Origin: Gnetum montanum
Lineage: Eukaryota; Streptophyta; Gnetopsida; Gnetales; Gnetaceae
Direction of reading: 5' to 3'
Assembly: GCA_015680685.1 (NCBI GenBank)
Contig: MNCI01025132.1
Span: 680,213-744,212, forward strand
Length of the DNA: 64,000 bases
Of the stretch, positions 29,801 to 42,360 are shown one piece after another. Position 1 is the stretch's first letter; each line of letters opens with the position of its first letter. A model generated the notes under the pieces. The model worked only from the letters and a program-made list of their open reading frames with translations. It was not told where the DNA came from and did not search any database. A program made the position numbers and the translations under genes.

Positions 29801-30035
29801 ACGCGACCGACATTCAGGGTTGATCCTGGCTCTATGGAGGGGGGCTGGGGGGGCACTAGGCCCGTTGTCTTCTGCTCCCCCCCCCCCCGTGGGGGGTCGC
29901 CCTTGCCTGCCCCCCTGCTACCCCCCTGACCCCTCAGCCTCACCCAGCCAAGGGACTCACTGAACTCTGCCAGCGACAACCTTCGCGTGGGGACGCTGAT
30001 CCCAGCGAGGCCCGCACCTCCATGCTAGGCTTATC

Positions 30036-32632
30036 GGGATGATTGTTATTCATATCAATTCTTACATCTCAACATCCTATCCATAAATCGCTTGCATTTA
30101 GTTATTCCCTTTACTCAATGCTTCTCCATTGTTAATAAAGCACAATCAATTACATTTCTTAGATACTTTAGGTTTGAAGATCAATCAAAATTCATAAGCA
30201 ACAAACCTTTTAAGAGGATGTTAGAACTTGAAACTATTTGACCATATATACCCCAAGTCACATAGCCAATACAAAACTTAGGTAGAACTTCAAAGTTTCA
30301 AGACCATTTAAAAAATTTCATAAGAAATGCTAGATTTTTATTCATTTTAACTTCAAAGTTTCAAGACCATTTAAAAAATTTCATAAGAAATGCTAGATTT
30401 TTATTCATTTTCAATACAATTAACATTGGATAAGAGTTACATTTGACAACAATGCAAAATAGGGGCTTCAAATGTTGTAACTTGCATTGCAACTTTATTA
30501 TGACCTTTACCATGAATTTTATTGTAAGCCCTTAATAAGTAGTTAAGACACAACAAATCTTTGGGGCTCATAACCAATGTGAACATTGTTACTTGACATC
30601 AAGATCTTTTAATAAGTTACACCATAACTTCTACGGCTCCTTATTTATTAGTACGCACAGGCAAATCTTTACCTTACATAAGGGCAACCCTGATCGCAGA
30701 CAGGTGGAAGTAAGCAATTTCGAATGGACTGATTGTAAAAGAACTTATAATGAGGGGGTGACAATAAAATTAAACTATTTTTTTTAAAGAAAAAACAAAA
30801 CTCTCAACTACCAAATTTGACTTTCATCTATGCTCACTATAATAGTGCTTCACCACAAGTAAAGAATAATGAAAAATACTTGTCATATAAGATAAAACAC
30901 TTAGCACATACTAACCAATAGTGCTATCCTTGTCTTGCCTTTTAATTTGTAGGATTCACTCAAATAGTTACAACAACAATATTGCTAGTGGCAGGTCTTG
31001 GGCTGAATTCTTTCTAGTAAAAATAAATAGACCTTTCAATTAAAAATGCTATAACCAAGCCAAGTACCCTACCATGGTTATCAAGTCCCATGACCAAAAA
31101 GTATTAGGTAAATGCATATTCTCAAGGGAAGTTGGCCCCACCATGGTTACGAGTCATGCAACACATACAAACACCATTCTAAAGTATTACCTAAATGCAT
31201 ATTCTCAAGGAAAGAAAAACAGTTAGCACTTATTGCAAAAATATCAATGAAATAAAGTTGCCAAAAGGAAACAAAAAGAGAGAACCAAGCAATGAAACAT
31301 CAGAATTTACATGAAAAACCCTAAGAAAAACTATGGAAAAGAAGTGTAGAACTCTTGTATTAAAGCTACCTACTGCAAACCAATTTCCAAATATAATAGA
31401 CATCCAAGTCCCAACAAGCATACTAAAAAAGTTGGATTATAAAAAGGTTGTAGAATCCCTTATGAAGGAGCTATAAAAGGAGATTTAACTATACTCCTTT
31501 AGTATGCTTGTTAGTTAAACTCATGACATCACACCAAATAGTATAAAAGGATGAGGCCTTCATCACATCAAATAGTATAAAACTCATGTTGAAAATTAGT
31601 TTAAGGCTCAATAAAAATAATAAGGTGAAATAGGAAAACTTCTAGTGAAGGCTAAAAAATTAATTCATTTCTTGCATTATTAATTCCTTTTATTTTTGTT
31701 GGCTCAAGTTGAAAAAGCTATTAGGTTCTTTGCAAATTATTTCTTGGTGCAATATGAAATGGCAGTAATTAGATGGCAGCTTGAAATATGCTCACAAATC
31801 TGAGTGTCAATCACCAGTAAAAATCAGCATGTGTATGCCATGCTTGTCTCTCTAAATATTGCTTCAATCAAAGCTTGCCCATACCTTCAATAGTTAAAAC
31901 AAGCATGCTGACAGTATGCTCACAAATCTTAAAGTCCATTATCAATAAAAATCGAAATACGTATCCCATGCTTATATCTCTAAAATCTGATTCAAGCATG
32001 CATGTATAAGCCACACTGAAAAGTTATATTTTCTTAAATCAGAAAAAATTTAATTAAGAATCTTATTCAATAACTTTGAGCACTCAAATTTAAAAGAATT
32101 AGAACATAAATGAACAAAATAATTATACCATTATTAACTAGAAAGAAAATGTACTCAAGCAACAACATATGTATCTTAGAGATTACATAACAAAATGCAT
32201 AACAATAATTTAAAAAATCACAACATAAAGACAAGGTAGTACACATGATGGTTTAGAATGTCAAGCATGTGGCAAAAAATAAGGCAATAGTATAAATAAA
32301 AAGATATACCATAAGAAAATAGGCCATAAGGATATCACTCTCAGCCTCAATTCTCATCTCACCGAGCAGGGTTATAACAGTATTAGTCAATGTGTGAAAG
32401 CCCAACTTCTTTAAAGAACCATGCCTGGGCATAACGTTGGCGATATATAATTTAAAAAAAATCTATTATCAGTATATAAAGGCAAAATTTGAGAGAACAA
32501 TGTGTGGAAGTGTGCAAGTAATTTACAGAATGTCAAATTTTAAAGTTCAATTATTATTCTTGAAATGCAACATAATTTGTATTAGTCAGAAAATAAACCC
32601 TCAACTGCCATAGAGATTAAGAACAACGAAGC
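30036..32632. other. Spacer between LINE copy 2 and MED7
   Basis: AT-rich DNA. It holds a 63-bp tandem duplication (30286-30411) and a few shorter duplications (near 31100-31210 and 31500-31570). A 43-codon open stretch on the minus strand at 32325-32445 is listed as a finding. The MED7 3' UTR presumably lies at its right end. Confidence 0.45.
30286..30411. repeat. 63-bp tandem duplication (two units)
   Basis: Two virtually identical units, each starting AACTTCAAAGTTTCAAGACC, at 30286-30348 and 30349-30411. Confidence 0.85.
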
Positions 32633-35600
32633 TCAATTTCCTGCAGATTGACCATCCAGAATAGAAAGTGATTCCCTTAGTATTTGGCGACCTTCCTCTC
32701 TTCTCCTAAAACAAATTACATTCAGCCCTATAAGAACAAAAGGTTGTTGAAAAATGCAAAATATCTAGAATTAAGCTGCTATTTCTGCTTGATTTTAATT
32801 TGGTATTTGTATTATTGAAACAAGAAGAAGCTCAATTTCTTGGCATATTATATATATTATATTGCTGTACCTTCGAATATCTGCAATTGCTTCTTTACGG
32901 CGTTCTATTTGGGACTCCAGAATGTGTATCAGAGTAGCTCTTGCCTAATGTGACAATAAATTTTTAAGTGTTTTAAAAAGTTTTCAAAATCCACCCTATT
33001 TACACAGAAAGTTACCTGATATGGACGGAGGGAGTTAAGAAGGTGATATAAATTTTTAAATATAAGGGCCAAGTCTTCAACCCTGCGTGCATATTGGGAA
33101 GGTCTCTCTATCAGAACGTCTGCAAGTTCCAACATCTGAAACAATATTTCCCGGTTCAAAGCTTTCAATTCCTTCTTGTAATCTGCATAGAAGCCATTGT
33201 TTCAGACAAGGTATGATATCCTATTTCAAGCCTAATCTAAACAATAAATTGAAATAATATCACATAAAATCAACACAAAAGGAAGTGTTCAAAATCATGA
33301 AGACAAGACAGTACAGGATGAACCAACTGTTCTGAGAAAATTAACCAACTACCAGAGGGAATGTAATCATGCTTGCGCTGATTTGGAATGGCTATAGGTG
33401 CACTGAAAGTAAAATAAGTGAACAGAAAAACTTGCCAATATCAGAACCCTTTGGATACAGCTGACGGACACCTTGTTCCTCCAAGCCTGGAAGCACATCA
33501 TCAGTCTGGCAATCAAACAAAATACTTTAGTATCCATAAGAGAAAATCTGTGGGACGCACTTCAATCAACCTTTAAAAGTAACTGTGACTTTTTCCTCCC
33601 TAATACAGACTGCTCAATTTTACATCTCAAACATGAGCTAGATGAACAGAAACAAAGCACTGAACCATAAATCATCCACTTGCACCAAGCTTTTTTTTTT
33701 TTTTTTTAACTTCTATCTCAAGAACATATAATGATATCACTCATTCCTAAAAATCACTACATAAAGATCAATGCCCTTGAACTTTTAAAAACATGTTTAA
33801 AACAACAATAATTTAAATAAGTAGTCAAAATATATCATATAATAAGAAAATAGAAAACACAATGGGGCACTACACAAACATTCCAAAATTTTTCATTTGC
33901 ACGTTGGGGAGGGTGTTTGCCAACACTAAGAACATTTGACAACATATAGAATAATATGACTTCATTTCATCCCTAAAAACTAAAACCTCCTGCAAACCTA
34001 AAAGCTCACAAAACCTAAGTGCACTTTTTGCCAACACAAGACTCAGAATAATCAACAAGACCCGAAATCGTATTAAACACATTTCTTCTATTATTATTGC
34101 TAGAGTATGCAATAGACTGATTGGCCATCCAGCAAGTAACCTCTAACATTAAGCATTTGTAGCTCACATGATAAAATACAAATGTTGGATAAAACGATGG
34201 GGGAAAAATATCCATCAAGCATCTACAACACTAAGTACTCGCAGCCTAGGACAAGAGAACACAAGTGTTAGTTAAATGATGTGGGCTTGCAACATTTGTT
34301 TTATACACACACACACAAAGTGCACCACATGAGCCAAGCAATGCCAGAAACACTTTGACCCACATAAACTTGACAAACCTAAATAACAAAAGTAAAACTT
34401 ATACCACAAGTAACACCCAAGTCCCAATTTCACAAGTCAAACATATTCCTTCTAAAACCCACATTCTATGGTACAGATAAATACATCTATTAAGATGGGG
34501 ACGGTAGATGGTTGGCGAGAACATTGAAGTGAACCATACTTGTGCTCCAAGTTTCATGCCTCCGGTCCAATAGTGGCAGCCTAGAAGCTGCAACAAGGGC
34601 CACTAGTCACACCTCTCATTCTTCAAATGACAACCCTCACTTGGACATAACATGTCTGAAAATTTCTTAGACAGCAGAAGAATGAGGAAGCAAAACCCCA
34701 ATCTGTATGCTCTCCCTAATCTCCATTTAAAGAAAAGTTGCCACCCTTGTACTGTAACTAACGTATCAACTGCCTACAACATTAAGGCTTGATTTGTAGC
34801 TGCCATTGTCAGGCCTGATTTACTAACAGCCTAATTCCAAGTGTAACTCACTCCAAACCAGCTTCCACTAAAACTGTGAATTCTAACAGTGTCCCACCAT
34901 TTAAACAAAAACATTTTCCTATCTTAACAAAATAAAGTGTCATCCAAGGGAGATCTAGGTAGGACATTTGTTCTAGGAAATACACATAACCCATAATCAC
35001 AAACCCTTTCTATCATTACCAAGGCCTATTCACCCATGGGACTTAATGGTTTTTTGACTTGTAAAAGGAAGCACATGGGTCCACATCAAATGAATACTTA
35101 GCCTTCACTATTCCTTATCTGTTTATAAGAAATATCATCATGACCTTCCTAGTTATATCAATAACGATAAAGCAATAAGCATTTTTAAAGCTTAATTAAG
35201 TTGGACACAAGAAGAATGTGTTAGAATTGCTAACTCAAAACATATAATCATGAAAGGCACATATTCATAAAGCTCATGTTTATAAATTGCATATTCACAG
35301 TTTCAAACTTCCAAAGCAAGCCAGAAGTTCTAATATCAAATATAAATACAATTTAAAATGACAAAATGAAATAATACATCAATACAAAATCTGTGATAAA
35401 AAACAATATCTCTATGACAATTTTCTGTTCAAAAGCATTGGCAAGAGTATCTTAGATGAAATGTGATTCATTCTAGCAGAAAGATAATGACAATACTTAC
35501 TGTATAATTAAAACCAAATAAAGTATAAGACCCTGTGATTGGTGGTGGTGGTGCAGGCGCTGAATCTGGATTCTCTTCATAATTTTTGTATAGCCTATAA

Positions 35601-35635
35601 AAAGGAGGCGGAGGCGGATATGTTGAAGCAGCCAT
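32633..35635 (-). CDS. MED7: Mediator of RNA polymerase II transcription subunit 7
   Basis: Five coding exons in transcription order: 35635-35501, 33505-33436, 33182-33016, 32944-32871, 32705-32633 (TGA). They give 172 residues, close to the 168 usual in plants. The N-terminus MAASTYPPPPPFYRLYKNY is the Pro-rich hallmark of MED7. It is followed by TDDVLPGLEEQGVRQLYPKG, ELADVLIERPSQYARRVEDL, IFKNLYHLLNSLRPYQ and a basic helical tail IHILESQIERRKEAIADI. MED7 pairs with MED21 and MED31 in the Mediator middle module, in the nucleus. Exon 2 ends at a GC donor (G|GCAAG); the other introns are GT-AG. An acceptor AG lies a few bases 5' of the ATG, so a 5'-UTR intron is likely. All phases agree and no stop interrupts, so the gene appears functional. 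Confidence 0.95.
33506..35500 (-). other. MED7 intron 1
   Basis: 2.0-kb intron with donor GTAAGT at 35500-35495. It is AT-rich, with an A-run (T on the plus strand near 33691-33708) and an (AC)n stretch near 34302-34316. No inserted coding sequence was recognised. Confidence 0.7.
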
Positions 35636-35899
35636 GTTGACTGTAAACAAGTTTTTAAAAAATTGTAACATGCATTTGACTTTCAATCATGAACTGCAGT
35701 CATTTCTACTGGAACATAAATAAGCATAAATCAGATATCAAAAGAAGCCAAGTTCTATTAACGCTAATATCTTAAGAGTAAGCCATAACACAGGTTACTT
35801 CATTGGCCATTGCATATTGTTATCGATAATTTGAATCCCAAATTGATCCGTGCTAGAGATGGATTTTTCTACGTACCTGATTCATAAGTAAAACTACGT

Positions 35900-36840
35900 T
35901 GCCTTGCTACCTTGGACAAGTTAGTTCCTAATGTGAATGAACAAGAAACAATTTTCACGCAGGCTAGAATGTTTATGAATGGTGATGGTTTCAACAAGCC
36001 TCAATCAAAGTCAAACCTTTTCAGCAGGTAGGGTGATTTAGAATTTTGAATTCTTTTATCATGGTATATGTTTACTTTTTTAATTAGATTTTCAAGGTAA
36101 TTTCAAATTCTGACTGTTTGAATTTTTAAAAATACCTTTTTTGTTCTTCTTTGCATTTACATTGTGAGATGAATGGGGCAATAAAACTCCAAAACTTTGG
36201 AAACTGGCCGTAAAGATTTTTAGTCAACCTTGTATTAATTTTGGTTGTCAGAGGAATTGGAGTGCAGCTTAGTATATTTACTTAAAGAAGTGAACAAGGC
36301 TAACAATGAAAACATTGAAAAAAAATTCGTCTATGTATAATATATCATGAAAGGGACTGTCATTTGGAGTGATGGTAAGGTGCTTGTTTCTGAAGTCGAA
36401 GACTTGGGCTCGAAATTAGGTGTAGCCACTCAAAGAGGTTAGGCTTTCGCTGATCCACCAACCCTCCTAGGACCCTACTTAGCAGGATGAGCATTGTGGC
36501 TATGGGTGATGATGATCCTTATAATATAACTTGAAGATAAGATAGAGACTTCTTACAACTAAGGATACTGAAAATATAGAATTGGATGTATTGGACTTGT
36601 TGAATGATACCAATAAGATGGTAGGAATCATGAGCTGGATTTCTGAATCTCCAGTAGCTGAGACACATGGGCTTGCAAATGCTCAATGCTATATCATGTG
36701 TACAAGGAACCGGGCTATACCACATCATATTGATAATGGTATTTTGATGCTATTGATAGGATTATGGCAGAGGACAAAGAAGCTAAGGCAAAGAACCAAG
36801 CTTTGAAATGTAGAAGGGAAAGGAAAATAGAAAATGTGAC
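35900..36840 (+). mobile_element. hAT transposase C-terminal remnant
   Basis: The plus strand reads LATLDKLVPNVNEQETIF and MFMNGDGFNKPQSK (35900-36010), then after a possible intron WGNKTPKLWKLAVKIFSQPC and GCQRNWSA (36170-36260). The W....P.L...A..I.SQPC...GC.RNWS pattern is the hAT dimerisation (C-terminal) domain of plant elements. The open frame 36582-36806 farther on may be the acidic tail. The SINE-like insertion at 36355-36515 splits it. Stops show it is inactive. Confidence 0.6.
36355..36515 (+). mobile_element. tRNA-derived SINE-like insertion
   Basis: Contains TGGAGTGATGGTAAGGTGC (box-A-like) and, about 35 bases on, GACTTGGGCTCGAAATTAGG (box-B-like), as in plant tRNA-derived SINEs. 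It sits within the hAT remnant. No clean target duplication was established. Confidence 0.4.
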
Positions 36841-37225
36841 TTAAATCTTTACTATTGTTATGAATTTTAAAGTTGAAACTTTGAACCGATGATATTATCA
36901 TCTATGATTTTCTGTGTTTATATATTATATTGTTGATTTTTTATGCTTGTTAAATTTTTTCTTATGCTTTGATTATGTTTTATTCAAAAAGCAGCATATA
37001 TTTGTTTAAAAAATAAAAATGGTTTGAAAACTGGTAATTTTTAATGTTTAAAATCATGATTCCAGGTAATTCCAGGTCATGATTCCAAGCAATCCGGAAT
37101 CCAGAATCTCTAAAATAAACAAGTGAATCCACAATCCAATTTGCATTTCAAAACTACGATTACAACATTATCCCATCTATTAAGGTAGGTCTTATAAGTC
37201 TTCACTTACCACCATTATCAAGGCA

Positions 37226-37452
37226 GGGATAAATCTTTGGCACCCATGCTATAAAAAAAACAATTACATATTATTATTATTTAATGCTTAACAAACCTCC
37301 TCAAAACTTTAATTTGGAAATGGAGCTCAAGCTTGTAATTTCCAGCTTGTAAACTTGGAAGGAAGGGATGAATCTTTAGCACCCATGCTATATAAAAAAC
37401 AATTACATATTATTATTATTTAATGCTTAACAAACCTCCCGAAAACTTTAAT
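37226..37452. repeat. About 88-bp repeat, two copies
   Basis: A block from GGATAAATCTTTGGCACCC to AAAACTTTAATTT at about 37226-37312 recurs at about 37366-37452 with few changes, including the identical core ATTACATATTATTATTATTT. Confidence 0.75.
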
Positions 37453-37636
37453 TTAAGCTAGCAATTCCCAGCTGGTAAACTTGGTACATATAATTAACAG
37501 TCGTAGCATATTCTGGAAAAAATCAATTTTACCATAGAATGCCGTAAAATATCTTATCCTTCAGTTATGTTGCGTATTCTTTAACTCTGATCTTTATTTC
37601 AACCCAAATTTTTTCACCATACCATGGGGACTCTAA

Positions 37637-37887
37637 GGGCCTGTTTGGTCAGTAGTATATGCAGATGCTGAATCTGCATAGATGTTGAGCCCATGGATTC
37701 ATGCATCTCAATAAATTGCACTTCTCAAGGTGTAGTCTGGAAAGAATAGAGAAAATCATAGAAATAGGTGTTTTTGGTGGGCCCAACAAGAATATAAAGA
37801 TTCCTCCTTTAAGAACTACAAGAAAGCAAATAAATTTTAAAACAGAGTGAAATCTGCAGATGCAGCACCCAGCAACAAAACACACCC
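37637..37887. mobile_element. Tourist-like (PIF/Harbinger) MITE, 251 bp
   Basis: Begins GGGCCTGTTTGGT and ends with a related inverted terminus (reverse complement GGGTGTGTTTTGTTGCTGGGT). It is flanked by TAA on both sides (37634-37636 and 37888-37890). The GGGCCTGTTTGG terminus with a 3-bp TAA target duplication is characteristic of Tourist elements. Subterminal CAGATGC..TCTGCA blocks are also inverted. No coding capacity. Confidence 0.7.
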
Positions 37888-38029
37888 TAAAAGTCTTTAA
37901 ATTCATAAAGGATGGTCTGATGTGTGCATTTTGGATCTGTATTGAAGTTTCTCAAACCACAGTGACATAAGAACAGATAGCAATAGCATTGAAATTCCAA
38001 CTGTCATTACTAGGTGTTGAAATTATATC

Positions 38030-38180
38030 TCATTCATTCCACATCCGCATCAAGCATTTGGAATATGGAGGAACTTGCTAAGGTAAATACCTCAGCTGAA
38101 CGAATTGCAGTGACTGACTTAGTTTTTGATAGTTCTTTTTGGAACAAGGTTTCTGAAACAATGAAAGCAAGAGAGTGAAA
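38030..38180 (+). mobile_element. hAT-like transposase fragment (weak)
   Basis: Open stretch HSTSASSIWNMEELAKVN, then VTDLVFDSSFWNKVSETMK, then a stop. The '(V/I)(L/F)D..FW......' block resembles the central region of plant hAT transposases. Short and uncertain. Confidence 0.35.
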
Positions 38181-39579
38181 TTATATTAATAATGTATTAG
38201 CTGCTTTTGAGTTAGTCAATCAATCGAATATAAAGGAATAACATTCCTATTGCTATCAAAAGAGCCATGTTCAGCTTGCTATGCACATCAAGCTTAAATT
38301 GAAACTATAAGTACCCTGTCCAACAGCCAACATGATACTTCGGTTCAACTTAAACATAATTACATGAATATCAATTAGAAATAGTAGTTGATATGAGTTA
38401 TTAATTAAATTCAACTACGGATATTTATTCCTTTAATACGAAATGCCTACATTGTAAACTCCTCGATTACTTTCAAATGAAACTAAGAAATAGGTATTAC
38501 ATGCTCCAAAAACTGAAAATTCAATCACATAACAATATTCTCAAAAAAATTCCAAAATAAGAAACCTTTGCCGCCATGTGAACGCATTTAAATCTCATCT
38601 CCAAGACACTCTGGTGATCACTGTGTTTTCTAGGTCACAGCCAAAGAGGAACTAAGAAAAATTTCAAGATCCATATCAAGCCTCGTCAATCGATTTCACA
38701 GCCAAGATTTTCTATGTAGTTTACCTTTCGATCTACTCTTTGCTGGTTGCTACGTAAAAAGTACAATTAACAGCATCAAACAAAAGCATCAAAATGAAAT
38801 TATCTCTTCGTCATCACATCCATATGTAAAGAAACCTCAGGAATGACGTATTCTTCCATAAAAATAAGAGCGCAGACTACCGAAATAGCTTGAATAGTGT
38901 CTGAATATGTTTTTCCCAATTTCACTTCATTTCGTAGTGACACTAATATATAACAAACGATGCAAACGAGCTTGGATTTTTATTTTTTATTTTTTATTTG
39001 TTTTAAATACTGGATGGAACAGATTTTAAATTCTATTCAGTACTTCCAATGCAAACATACGCAGCCAAAGAAAGCAAAAAGGGTCTAAATTACCTTAAAG
39101 TACCGTATTAAGCATTGCCGAAATGTAAGAGAAGTATTTAGACATTTAAATCACCTTTGATTGAAAACCAGTATGCTTGCTTCAGGAATCTTCCAGTAAC
39201 AAGAAAATCACTTCCAATTCGATCAAAGATGAGACTTTGTTTTCAAAACGGCACCTCTTTTTCTAAATCACCTTCCTTGATTGTTGCTGAAGGACTCACA
39301 GAACCAAAGAGGCAGAGAGACGCAGAATTTAAACATAGATAACATCAGATCAGTGCGTCAAACAAGTTAAAAAGCAGACATTCGAAATTTCAAAATTTGA
39401 TATCTGCGGGTTACGTAGCTTGCTTGTATGGTAAAGTTTATTTTAATTTTTAGCTTTTGTTTTTAAAAATAAACTAAGACCTTATTGCATAAGGTAAAGG
39501 TCCCATTCTTGAATTGAAAGTATGATCTGGATTTTCCAAACAAAGATGGTTAGTACTAAGCTAATAATAATGGAGTGTT
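38181..39579. other. MED7/NUDX14 intergenic DNA
   Basis: No gene was recognised. It is a plausible location for the MED7 upstream UTR exon and promoter, since an intron appears to precede the MED7 start codon, but I cannot place them. Confidence 0.35.
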
Positions 39580-39775
39580 GAGAGTGGGCGGTTGGCTAGT
39601 ATAATAATGGGTGTTGAGAGTGGAGGGTTGGCTAGTTGGTTAGCTCACACAACTTTGTACTTAGTACTAAGTTTAAAGCCCAGTATCAACACCCTTTTTG
39701 CAATTGCTATGGAGTTTCTATGCCCTTAGCCTAGGGGCATGTCCTAGGTAAACCTTACCTTTCCCTTAAAAAAAT
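39580..39775 (+). mobile_element. Possible SINE-like element
   Basis: Contains GGCTAGTTGGTTAGCTCACA (box-A-like), then AGTTTAAAGCCCAG (weak box-B-like), and ends CCTTTCCCTTAAAAAAATG. Preceded by a short duplicated block (TGTTGAGAGTGG...GGTTGGCTAGT). Suggestive only. Confidence 0.3.
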
Positions 39776-39822
39776 GGGATGTTGGAACTTAAGCATTGCC
39801 CACTAGAATCAAATGGCACTAA

Positions 39823-40170
39823 GTTAACAATAATGGGGTCGAACCCAAAAAAAAACTATTAATAAGGAGCAAAGAAAATTCAAAGTACATCACAAGCTTG
39901 ACACATAATAGACATCATAAAATATATATATGGGAAAAAATATTTTCAATTTTAGGACAGTGTACTCACTTGACCTTTCCCTTAAAAAAATAGGGTGAAG
40001 GCTCCCTTAAAAAAATAGGGTGAAGGCACTGAGTTAACAATAATGGGAGTGCAAAATCCAAAAGAAAAAAAAACTATTAATAATGAGCAAAGAAAATTTA
40101 GAGTACATCACAAACTTCATATAGAGTAGACATCATTGAAAAAAAATATATTGAAAGAAAAAAATTTTCA
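39823..40170. repeat. Imperfect about 200-bp tandem duplication
   Basis: 'AGTTAACAATAATGGGG...ACTATTAATAAGGAGCAAAG...AGTACATCACAA...ATTTTCAATTTTAGG' occurs at about 39823-39957 and again at about 40025-40178. A more diverged version is at about 41035-41165. Confidence 0.6.
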
Positions 40171-40178
40171 ATTTTAGG

Positions 40179-42360
40179 GCTATTGACTCAAGTGAAGATT
40201 GATACATTGAAAAATTAAGTTAAAAAAAAGTATTTGTTAGTAGGGAGTTTGAACTTAAAATAGCAAAAACATTTAAGAAAGAGAGTTATGGCTTAATACT
40301 AATATTTGCATCAAAGCAATCAAGTGGTACCACTTGCAAAAGATCTTCACCTCATCACTTATTATTGATCTTACATCAAAAATTTTCACCATCAACTATA
40401 ACCTTTTTTTCAACACTAGTTTTAATCTTCAAGTTAACAGTACTTTTGCTAGATAAGAAAAAATTTGACTTATGAAATGGACTACTTAATACTTTCTCTA
40501 ATACCAATAAAAATATGTGTAGGAGCTTTTATATTCTTTGGATTCTTTATTACCATTTGATCATTCTTATCATTGACATTAACTTGATTTTTGTATCTTT
40601 AACTTCATAATGTTTTTTTTTTCTAAACTTCAACTTCAACACATTTTATGTTTTCTTTATTATCTTTTTTCTTGAGTAGAAAATGACAAGTATTAAACAA
40701 ATGTCTTTCACTAAGCTAACAATAATGATTTGATTTGCATTAAAAATATAGTTTCCTTCATGTAAAAGAAGGTTATCTTTCCCTATTGTATTTAGGTCTT
40801 TTTATTGATGACGTGGATGCATAAAATACCAATTTAAATTACAATTACAATTAATGATGTCTTACTTTTAAATTCAATAGAGAAATTCAACAAATGCTTA
40901 ATTCGTGAATTAAAGTTAATGTCAAAAAAATTAAAATTATAATTTATAGCACTTAATAAGATATACAATTTTACTATTGGAAATAAATATGTAGATATAA
41001 CTTTATCTTACAAATATCTTGGCCTAGAGGGTGTTGAACCCAAAAATAATATTAATATTAAGGAAAAAAATTCAAAGTACATCACATACTTAACACTAGG
41101 TGTAAACATCAACAATAATATGGAAATAATATGAAAAGGAACAACTTTCCAATATTAAGGATGTCTACTTAGTGTCAACCTCACAATTGATACTTTGAAA
41201 ACTAAGTTTTTTAAGTGGATTTGTTTTCTTTTTCCAACAAATCTTATATATTTTTTCATTAGATCTTATGTTTCTTCAGCAAATTTTATTTTTTTAAAGT
41301 GGATTTGATGTTTTTCCAATGAATCTAATTTTTTTCAGTAGATCTAATTTTTCTCTCTTCAATTTTTCTTCAAGAGATCTGATTTCTCTCTCTTCGATTT
41401 TACTCCAACAAACTTGATTTCTTTAAAATTCCCCTATGAGAGATTATACATTACTTCAACTTCTTCAACTAATGTTGAGATTTTTATTTTTTTTATTGAT
41501 TCTCAAAATGTAGATTTATGAGCTAATAAATAAAAAGTTATGATGCTTTTTTTCTAGTAATGTTGACCCAACTATTTTGTTCTTCCTAATGATATATATG
41601 AGTCATTAGTTGTTGATCTTTCATCGCAGTATGAGTTCATTCAAGTTTGGGGTTACCTGCCTCATAATCAAAGTTTCGTTTCACAATTAAATAATTTGAT
41701 GAACAAAAATGACATTCAAGCCCTTCATACCAAGTGTTATTCTTCTTTCTTTCTTTCCTTTTTTTTTTTTGCTTATTAAGTAATAACTTAATGGTGTAAT
41801 GTCCCTTAAATATAGGATCATTTATACATAAGCATGCTATGCTGATCATTTGTAAGTGGACTCTAGATTTTGATGTCTAATTTGAAGAATATGTTAAAGT
41901 TTCATATTTTGTTGAGTTATATAATATTTTGTTGATTTCTCAAAAAGCTCAACAAGAAATTGTTAGTCTTCTTGGTCTCATTAAGCATATACAGTCCAAT
42001 TTTACAACTTTTGGTTTTGGTAGACATTCTTATGTGTGTGTGTGTTTTTTTTTTCTTTAGGAAATCAACCTTGTTGATTGTAAAAGGGGAAAAGACTTAT
42101 ATTCAACCAATGATATATCATGATCTTGCAACTTTTACTATTGTGAAGGACATTTATTTAATGTCCTTTTCTTGGTAAGAAAAAAAATTCCAAATAAAAC
42201 AAAAAATGTGTTGAAGTTGAAAATAGAAATAAATAATATGGAAAGTCAATTTTTTTTTTTAAAGCTCCTATGTATATTTTTTCAGTAGTCTTAAAAAGCA
42301 CTAAAGACATGTGCATAAGACCTACAAACAATTGAAAAATAAATGATTATATGATAAATT
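40179..42360. other. Intergenic, AT-rich
   Basis: No gene found. Low-complexity T-rich and AT-rich DNA with a run of loosely repeated 'aatctgatttttctcttc' motifs around 41,250-41,410, and one diverged copy of the preceding duplication. Confidence 0.45.

Larger units (their letters stand above)
24831..30035 (+). mobile_element. LINE (L1-type) copy 2, near full length with gap
   Basis: GC-rich block in AT-rich flanks. It has ORF1 with a GCA-rich start and a DUF4283-like domain (24856-25455), a 393-base gap, ORF2 endonuclease (26163-26995), reverse transcriptase (27379-28640), zf-RVT (28878-29245) and the first extra module (29250-29800). No poly(A) tail is seen and the coiled-coil and AW..LH modules are missing, so it looks 3'-truncated near 30035. 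In-frame stops and frameshifts, several at homopolymers, make it non-autonomous. Single N's sit in homopolymer runs at 25101 and 28608. Confidence 0.85.

Noticed and set aside
34302-34316. (AC)n run as a regulatory element
   Set aside because: Ordinary short microsatellite within an intron; nothing ties it to regulation.
33870-34596. Three minus-strand frames of 65-80 codons within MED7 intron 1
   Set aside because: MED7 phases join directly across this intron, and the peptides show no recognisable family.
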